Positions 56,234 to 64,000 of a stretch of 64,000 bases of DNA are shown piece after piece; the stretch's first letter is position 1; each line of letters opens with the position of its first letter. The DNA is from Hygrophila difformis (Eukaryota > Streptophyta > Magnoliopsida > Lamiales > Acanthaceae). The DNA is taken from positions 27,357,227 to 27,421,226 of the forward strand of contig JAOANR010000003.1 in NCBI GenBank assembly GCA_030278955.1. Direction: 5' to 3'. Below the pieces are notes generated by a model. The model was not told the origin of the DNA and ran no database searches. It saw nothing but the letters and a program-made list of their open reading frames with translations. Position numbers and translations under genes: made by a program.

Positions 56234-57943
56234 GAGACAGGAGGCGATCATATTGCGGATTTCGACGATTCCTTACCTTATTTTCGACCCCCGACTTTGG
56301 TAACTCAATCCCGATCGAGGGAAAGAGTATATGGACGGATTGTGGAGTCTTGGGACTCATTAAACTCGTCCAAATCAAACCCTAGCAGCCTCCATTCTCT
56401 CCATTCTCTCCAAACTTCTTCCAAAACCCGAAATCACCAAGTTCTTACTTTCCAATCACTTTCCGGCGATGAAAATCGATCAAGGAGGCGTGGAGAACAA
56501 GAACTGTAGTATTCCAGATTGTGGTAAGTCATTCATAGGTTTTCGTTTGACATTTTGTACCCCAAAATTCGATCTAACTCTAGATTTCTTCCTTCGATTC
56601 GAATTCGTGGCCAAAGGTGAGAGATTCATGTTGAGGAGATCCGTTCGTAGCCATCCATAGATTCCGGGACGACCCCGAGGCTGTTTAGAACTCATATTAT
56701 GTAAGTTAATTCTTACATACGGTTTTTGGTGGCTAAAAATCGACCAAACATAAGATTCAACACAAGAACTTAATAAAATCTGTCAATAGAGGTTTCACAC
56801 GCGCGCAATGTTTTCGGATGAATTTTTCGAACCCTTAAACGTCTTCAAACGAGAACACTCAAAACACTAAAAGTGCTCCTAAGAGAGAGTTCTAAATGCT
56901 GTAAAAGTTTCATAATTTTTCGTTAAGTTTTGATTCCCGAAATCCGAGTCTGAACACCTCTGAATAATTTTCAAACTTAGAACTTTGGTATATTTGACTC
57001 TCGATCTTCTTAGCCATTTTGACCTTGGATCTAAGCCGAATTAGGACTTGTGCTAAACATGAAATTTGTAGATCTATGAGTCTTGAATACCTCTATAAAA
57101 CTTCATGCATTTTCATTAAGATTTGATACCCCAAATCGCGTCGAACATTTTCTTTGATGTATGAACTTTTCCAAAATCTTGACAGATTACATGGTCGAAC
57201 TTGATGTGCATTTTTCTATCAATTGTGATCATAAAAGTTGTAGATAAATGTCTTGGAAACATCACTGTAAAAGTTCGTGCATTTTCATTAAAGTTTGGAT
57301 AGTCAAAACCCATTTTGAATACACTGTGTCCGAGAAGGAAAAGTCGACAGATTTTAAGACCGAACTTAGTGGATTAATCTGACTTAATCCGTGATGAATT
57401 TGCATAATTTGCCTCTAATAGAAATTGTTTATTTTGGTGTGTTTTAAGTACCTGTAAAATTTCATAAATTTTGAAGGTCGTTTGCTAGGTCAAAAACCTT
57501 TTTTAAAATCAGTGCGCTGTTTTAGAAAAGTTGGCAGATTTTGTATCTTGCAAAGATTGTAAAAGTTCACCCATTTTCTCAGATAATTTCGGAAAACTTA
57601 AAACATGAAAGTTGTTCGTTAGTGTGTTTTTGAGCTACTACAGAAATTTCAAGTCGATTGCCATTGAAATGAATTTTTAAACTAAGAAGGCGTGAACAGC
57701 GACACTGTAAAACTCTATCTTTGAAATCGGTCTTTGTAAACAAAGAGACGGAAATTCTTTTAAAACATTGCGATGTGTGACCAAGTTGGATACTATCAAT
57801 ATTGACTATGTGGCTTGTGGACATAAGGGCCCAAGCGTATGTCTAACAAACGTAAGAGCCTGTAACACCCCGGATTTGATAACCCAGGCCGGGATGTCAC
57901 CGCCACACCTCCCTAGCAAGGCACGACTTCTTCGAGCTTGTTA
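56234..57943. repeat. Tandem duplication, copy 2
   Basis: About 1.71 kb, matching 54500-56225. It includes the second inverted join at 57861. After its end, LTR sequence continues in the minus orientation. Confidence 0.9.
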
Positions 57944-58519
57944 GAGAGATGCAAGGCTATAGTTTTTCAGATTTTAAAACATACAAACAACCCATTGTAA
58001 TATAATTTGAAAATATTATTATCTAAGTTGCAACGGAATGTAATATTTACATAGATATAATGCAGCGGAAATTTAAATTGGGCCAACATGGCCAAACCAC
58101 GGGTTAAACAGGCCCGTTTATGCAAGTCATAATTAAAACATAATTTAAAGATATTTCCCAAATAATCCCACGTATGTATATGATGATGCATATTCTTCAT
58201 ACTCTGTAGAAAAAGAGAAAAATGTGGTTTGGTCAGCAAAAACGTGCTGAGTAAGTTAACACATAGTATGATCAAGGGGTTTCAAAGCCTTTGATTAAAT
58301 TTAATAAAAGTATGCGTGTAGGTAATATACAATTTAATTTATTCATCCACTAATAATTAAATGGCATAATATAAAACAAGGATTTCCACATGATCATAAT
58401 TCAACTTACATGGTAAAATAATTGCAAGGCATACTTTAAAGGCATAATTTAAATAAGGAAACATTCAAGTCTTATCATTTCCCCGTTACTTCAGGATTAG
58501 GTATTTCAGGATTTCATTC
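57861..58519 (-). repeat. Chromovirus-type LTR fragment, minus orientation
   Basis: It begins TGTAACACCCCGG and can be followed against 1772-2470 (gagagatgcaaggctat, tgcagcggaaat, gccaacatggccaaac, tggtttggtcagca). It is clearly more diverged than the two LTRs on the left. It stops at 58519, where the next element is inserted. Confidence 0.8.
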
Positions 58520-61096
58520 TGTAACACCCCGATTTAATTAACACATGATTAATTTAATTAATTGTGGTTAATTTACAAAGAATTTATTATATGGATATTT
58601 TGTATGTATGATTTTAATGATGTGGAAGAATAAGTGGGTTCAAACCCACAAGAGAATAAGAGCTCAAGTGCTCAAGTGAGTACATTATGGCTTATGTGGC
58701 TCAAGACAAGTGGAATAACCCATTTTCTGACCCGGCCCACGACCCATGACCGACCGGGTCCATTTGAGAGATAAAAATCTGGTCTGAGTTGGAAGAATAA
58801 TTTTCACTCTTTAAGTTTGCCCTCATTCCCGTCACTTTGCAAAGAGGAGCTAGGGTTGATACCAAATGCCCTTAAATACATGATTTCTAGCTCAAATCAA
58901 GTGGGGGTTTCATTATACTACCTAAAGTAAGTAATTTCCACCAATTATTTCATGTTCTTGAAGAGTTTTGAGGTGGGTTTTGAAGGGTGCAAAAATAGTG
59001 GCGGGATTAAGTGATTTTGGTTGGATCTTTTGTAGATTGGTTTGTGTGTGAGCTTGAATCCTTGCTTGAGGCTTGCAAATTAGTTGTGGGAGTTGAGGTA
59101 AGTCTTTAGCTTGCTTTTTGTGGTGGTAATTTCAGTTTTGAAGTCTCCATGGGTGCATGTTGGAAGAACTCTTGTTCTTGGGTGGATTTTGATGTCTTGG
59201 TATTGATTTTTGAATTGTAGCATGCAATTGGTGTTGGGGAGCTTTGGAGGACTGCTATTGAAGACTTTTGGTCATCTAAATCCAAGACAAGTGTAGGATT
59301 TAGCTCAAAGTGGGGGAAAAATGGGAGAAGTATCGAAGGGGAACGCAGCAAACAGTTTGCTGTTCTGTTTGCGCTCAGACTGGGCGCCACCAAGCCTTGG
59401 CGGCACCCAGAAACGATCCGGAGCGCCAATTCGACGCCCCTGTTCACTGGGATTCAGATCCAGGCACCATCATGCCTGGGTGGCGCCTAAATGTGGTCTG
59501 AGGCGCCACCCTGGCGCCTCCTGTGCGCTCAAAAACTCACAAACTTGAATCGGCTCTAACTTACTCGTTTCTAATCCGATTTTCGCAAACCATATATGAA
59601 TCTGACTCTACTCGGAATAAGCATTTCAAATATGCAATCGAAATTCAGAGATAACGAATCCTTCAAAAATTTAAATTAGGAAATTATAACCCGAGGGTGT
59701 CCCCTGCGTGTCGATTCGTTGTTTTCTTCCATTTTTCGTTCCCTTTCGTACTTTATCAATTCTCACTCGTTTCTAGGCTACGAAAACTGTTCTAAAATGG
59801 TCTAAGCCTTGTTGGTATTACAGTTATGATGATTGGTATAGGCTTCGAGAATCTACCATACCTTAGAAACTTGGGAGATGTGAATGACCTAGAACTTAAC
59901 TTTTGTAACAGAGTTGCGAGCCGATATGTGGGGTTTGGCTAACCCGGAATCTAAATCTTAGTCATGGGACTTGGAAATTATCTTATTATGCTTCCGAATC
60001 TTGAGATTGGGCATGTGAATTATGGTTGTGCGAATTATGTGACTTATGCTTTCGAAGATACAAATATCATGTATATGCTTTCGAGTGTTAACTGGGCACG
60101 CTTGATTATTTGATTATCTTGGGCATATTATTATGCTGATTATGTGTTTATGCTTTCGAGAACTTAGTTCTGGGTATGTAAGCTTTCGAGAGCGAGATGC
60201 TCTGGGCTCTACCCGCTGTCTGTGGTTCGATCCGTGGGGATGCCACTTCGTAAGTCCACTTACCCCTTTATGCATGTAGTGTCCGCGGCGGTGGCACTGT
60301 AGGCATCTCTTTCGATCATTAAGGAGAGGTGGATCCTTAATGGGAAAGAATGTCGGCCATGGTATTAGGATGCGCGCTAGACATCTTCTGTGCTGCATTT
60401 AGGATAGATAGGCACTTAGGTCATTGCATTCCATTCATCATTCATACTCCTATTATTATCTGTTTTGCAGTGTATGACGTGGTTGAATCACCGGTATGGG
60501 ACGGTGTGATGTTTTATTTATGTATTCAATCATACAACTCTATAAATTGTTATTTAACTGCACTAATCTCGTCCCCCCTTTGTCCAGCTGTTCCTACTCT
60601 TGCTTAGTACTTTATGTACTGACACCTTGCATTTTGTCTTTCTTATAGATACTCCCGAGGAGGACGCAGAGCATGATCATGGTGATGGGTTAGGGGCTGT
60701 GTGATCTAGTATGACTGCATTATTATGTTGTCAACTAACATGCTGTATTGGACCATATGTTATCTTTCTGTGGCTTGTCTGATATTTCTGAGTATTACTA
60801 TGAATGGGAGTTGGTCTGTGAACCAATCATTTGTCATTCCTCCTTGTACTTGATATTTTGGTAGGTAGATATGAGTACCGAGGTGAGGTATTGTATGAGG
60901 CTTGTAGCCGAGATGTTATGATTATATGATGGACTTATTTCTGTTGCTTACTCTGTTACTCTGATATTATGTTGTGTTGGATTTTCTGATTACCAGGCTT
61001 CGTGTTATCAAACTTAAATTGATTGGCCAATAGTTTAAGGGAGATAACACGGCAGTGACGTTACAAAAATTGGTTTAAAACTTTTGGGGCGTTACA
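58520..61096 (+). repeat. Putative 5' LTR of the right-hand gypsy element
   Basis: From TGTAACACCCCGATTTAATT to GGGGCGTTACA, about 2.58 kb, directly before the primer site region. GC-rich palindromes lie at 59380-59520, including a perfect 10-base stem GGTGGCGCCT (59479-59488) with AGGCGCCACC (59501-59510). No coding. Confidence 0.72.
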
Positions 61097-61099
61097 TGT

Positions 61100-61111
61100 T
61101 GGTATCAGAGC
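61100..61111 (+). other. Primer binding site of the right-hand gypsy element
   Basis: TGGTATCAGAGC three bases after the putative LTR end; tRNA-Met type. Confidence 0.85.
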
Positions 61112-62240
61112 CATGTGTGCTCTTATGTGCTTAGAATTTTGACACAAGCATGTGGTGAGGTGTGTGGGGGAATGCATATAGTATAGGAAGTGCATCTGAT
61201 TATGCTTATATTCATGTTACTTTGCATTATTTTTGGGATAACTGCGTACCTTATGGGATTGAGTTTTGGTTTGTGAGCCAAACCACGATCAATCCAAAAG
61301 GATATCCTGGGAGATCTATACTTAATTGATATTCGGTATCATTATCGAATATTACTCAATGGTGTGTTATGTTTGAGTACAGGATACCGTCACGCAGAGT
61401 TGGAAACTGAGAGGCGGAAAAGGTCTCATTGAAATTCGGACCAATAATTTGTGATGATGGGCAGTATAATGTCGGTGAAAGAATGACCTCACTACAGAGA
61501 AGGGCCTTCATTCAGATGAACTATTGGGAGTTGATGGGGGACTTCACCATGAGGACGAACCAGTTTCACCACCACTGCCACTAAGGCCTATGCCTTTGGA
61601 TTCCGTTCAGCTTATGCCACAGATGTTATCGGTTATGCAGAACATGAATCATGGACAGAGAGTCGATCAATTTCATCCCAATAGGCATCTTGTGGGTTCA
61701 GCGCTACGTTGATGGCGAACTTGTGAGAACGAGTTTGCGAAGAGATCAAGATTCACTTGGGAGGTGATCTGATATGCCTTGCGATCTCATTCTAAATTCC
61801 TTAGATGATGGATGTCAAGAGGAGTTAGTTCCTCACTCTGGAGCAAGTGGGGACATGGCAGTTCAGAATATTACCAGCGCTAAGTGGAGCATGCTCTGTT
61901 ATTGCAAGTCATTATGAGGATAGTGCCACATATTGTTGAATGTGTAGGTACTATACTTGTTGACAACGTGCTAAACTCGGACACCGTGTTCACTTATGTC
62001 CTCAGATATGATATCCGAACACTGGATGGGACCTTTGATGACTTATCATCTTCCTGTGTCCATCTGGTGATATAATACAAAGAGAACGGATGGGACCCAA
62101 TGCACGTATAACTATAAAGGATTCGGGAGTTCAACACTGATCTCATGGTGCTAGACTTGGCGAATTCCGATCTCATACTGGGAATGGATTGTTGTCCAAG
62201 TACCAGGCGAGGTTGGATTTCAGAGTACCAAGAATATCAT
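61112..62240 (+). pseudogene. gag: Gag and protease remnant of the right-hand gypsy element
   Basis: Only short open pieces are seen. Near 61570-61712 a Pro/Met/Gln-rich stretch looks like a gag start, and at about 62155-62190 [11 protein letters not shown] is the end of a gypsy protease. About 1.1 kb is left where an intact gag-protease would need about 1.7 kb or more, so much is lost. Confidence 0.6.
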
Positions 62241-63330
62241 TCGTTAATCAAGAAGGTGAGGAAGCGGTCTATTACCCTAATGTTCGAGTTGTATCCTCTG
62301 TGTCTTTTGTGGTATTAAACAGAAAGGGGTACCCGGTGCATATCTGCTATGTGCATGAGATCACACCACCTACATCAAGGCCAGCAGTGTCACCAATTCC
62401 TATCATCTCGGGATCTTCCGATGTAATTCCGATGAGATACCCAGGAGGTAGAGTTGCCATAGGTTTGGTGCCAGGCGCAACGCTCTTTGCCAAGGCTCCC
62501 TATCATATGGCTCCTGCAGAATCGAGGGAGTTGAAGGAGCAGCTTAAGGAGTCACTTGATAAAGGATACATTTAGCCAAGTAGTTCACCTTGGGGAGCAC
62601 CGGTAATCTTTGTGAAGAATAAGGATGGGAGTTGCGGATGTGCATCGATTACCGCAGACTTAATCAGGTGACGGTCAAGAACCGGTATCCAATACCAAGG
62701 ATTGACGACTTGTTTGATCAACTGAAGGGCACTTCAATGTTTTCTAAGACCGGTTGAAGACTCGGGTATCATCAGATTCGAGTAGCGAAAAGAGACCGCG
62801 AGAGAACATCCTTTCGAACACGTTATGGTTATTTGGAGGTTACGGTGATACCGTTCGAATTGACCAATGCACAAGCGGTCTTCATGAAATTGATGCACGT
62901 TGTGTTGAGACCATGGCAGGAAGTGTGTGTGGTTTATTTCATCAAAGATATCTTGGTATACTCTCCTGATTTACAGACGCATAAGGAGCATCTCAGAACA
63001 ATTTTGCAGGTGCTCAGGGAGCGTAAGTCGTAAGCCAAGCTTTCGAAGTGTGAATTTTGGCCGGATAAGGTGGTTTTTCTTGGACATATCATTTCTGAAG
63101 AAGGAATTTATGTGGGTCCAGCTAAGGTGGAAGCCGTGTTGGAGTGGAATCCACCCACTAATGTCAGTAAGGTATGCAGTTTCCTTGGGTTAATAGGATA
63201 CTCCAGGAGGTTCATTGAGGGTTCGCAAGTATTGCTAGACCCCTGACTCAGTTGTTGAGGACAGATGTACCTTTTCAGTGGAGTGAGGATTGCCAGGAGG
63301 CGTTTGACCTATTAGAGGAAAAAGGTTACA
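62241..63330 (+). pseudogene. pol: RT remnant of the right-hand gypsy element
   Basis: Pieces of RT occur in several frames: [18 protein letters not shown], the [18 protein letters not shown] phrase near 62640-62680, IPFELTNAQAVFMKLM, and the catalytic region near 62930, which reads YFIKDILVYS; a Lys stands in place of the first Asp of the DD pair. Stops and indels separate the pieces. Confidence 0.85.
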
Positions 63331-63972
63331 TAAGCTCTAGTTTTGGTGTTGCCCGACGAATCTGGGGAATATGAGGTATACACCGATGCTTCTCATCGAG
63401 GACTTGGATGTGTACTTATGCAGAATGGCAGGGTGATTGCATATGCATCTAGGCAATTGAAGCCTCATGAACTAAAATACCCGACTCACGACCTGGAGGC
63501 TGCAACGGTCGTGCATACATTGAAGATTTGCAGGCATTATCTTTATAGAGCTAAGTGTCAAATCTATTCGGATCACAAGAACCTGAAGTGTCTCCACACT
63601 GTAGATAAGATGAGTGGGAGACAACGAAGGTGGTTGGAGTTCTTGCAGGATTATAACACTAGCATCCAGTACATTGAGGAAAATGCGAACCGAGTAGCTG
63701 ATAGACTTAGCAGGAAGGGACATTTGCTGAACACTATTACCCTCCCATGGCATTTGAGGCAAGAATTGAAGAAGCAGGAAATTGTGGCAATCCCTTATGG
63801 TGTGAAGGCGAGATCAAATGCTATAACAGCGATGCCTTCACTACTTGAGGAGCTCAGATTGAGCCAAGCTTTGAGTCAAGAGATGATGCACTTGAGAGCT
63901 AAGATTCGACAAGGCGAGGCAGACGGATTCACGACTGATAGCAGAGGTGTGATCAAGCTTGAGGATCGTTAG
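63331..63972 (+). pseudogene. pol: RNase H and start of integrase, right-hand gypsy element
   Basis: An open frame of about 210 codons: [58 protein letters not shown] and [13 protein letters not shown] are RNase H. The rest leads toward the integrase zinc module and stops at 63970-63972. It is the best kept part of this element but belongs to a dead pol. Confidence 0.88.
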
Positions 63973-64000
63973 TGTGTGCCTTCCGAGGATCATGCATTAA

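Larger units (their letters stand above)
58520..64000 (+). mobile_element. Decayed Ty3/gypsy element, right end outside the window
   Basis: A putative 5' LTR (58520-61096), a TGGTATCAGAGC primer site, gag and protease remnants, RT pieces and an RNase H to integrase segment, all on the plus strand. The LTR pair cannot be tested because the 3' part lies outside. Many stops and shifts show it is old. It sits inside the LTR fragment 57861-58519. Confidence 0.8.

Overview
The window is a repeat-dense piece of a flowering-plant nuclear genome, probably a eudicot. Nearly all of it is retroelements of plant type: Ty1/copia, Tekay-like chromovirus, Athila-like gypsy, an L1-type LINE with an RNase H tail, tRNA-derived SINEs and a Tourist-like MITE. 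F-box coding regions with GT-AG introns are also present. I could not name the species, and I found no complete, confidently identifiable host gene.

Layout. 1-1006, 17165-17542 and 42647-42843 are three pieces of one former host locus, split by two insertions. Insertion one is a Ty1/copia element on the + strand (1012-17159, duplication gtttg). Its gag is itself split by a Tekay-like chromovirus on the - strand (1772-12916, duplication ttgga, LTRs of about 2.6 kb). Insertion two is a very large Athila-like element on the - strand (17548-42641, about 25 kb, duplication ctagc, LTRs of about 3.34 kb). Then come a Tourist-like MITE (42847-43305), two SINEs of one family in opposite orientation (about 43952-44441), a nearly complete LINE on the - strand (44980-50619), AT-rich sequence, a copia remnant (about 52210-52834), a rearranged tandem array of chromovirus LTR pieces (54057-58519), and a decayed gypsy element on the + strand that runs off the right edge (58520-64000).

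The most interesting object is the Athila-like element. In its own direction of transcription it reads 5' LTR, PBS, gag, protease-RT-RNase H, integrase, then five related F-box-like genes (here FB1 to FB5), then a very long env-position coding region with a domain resembling the 'putative plant transposon protein' family, then PPT and 3' LTR. FB2 and FB3 each have a 17-base first exon, a GT-AG intron, a TATA box and a short palindrome-type motif upstream. The same motif class is clustered upstream of the TATA box in the element's LTRs. FB1 has the equivalent start without the intron. FB4 and FB5 keep a splice acceptor of the same phase but have no visible first exon. The LTRs differ by only about 1% by eye, so the insertion is recent.

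Functionally, gag-pol serves the elements' own copying. The F-box proteins, if made, would be substrate adaptors of SCF ubiquitin ligases. A retroelement carrying a small F-box family could influence host protein turnover, silencing included, but that is inference only. Most other coding regions here are broken by stops and frameshifts.
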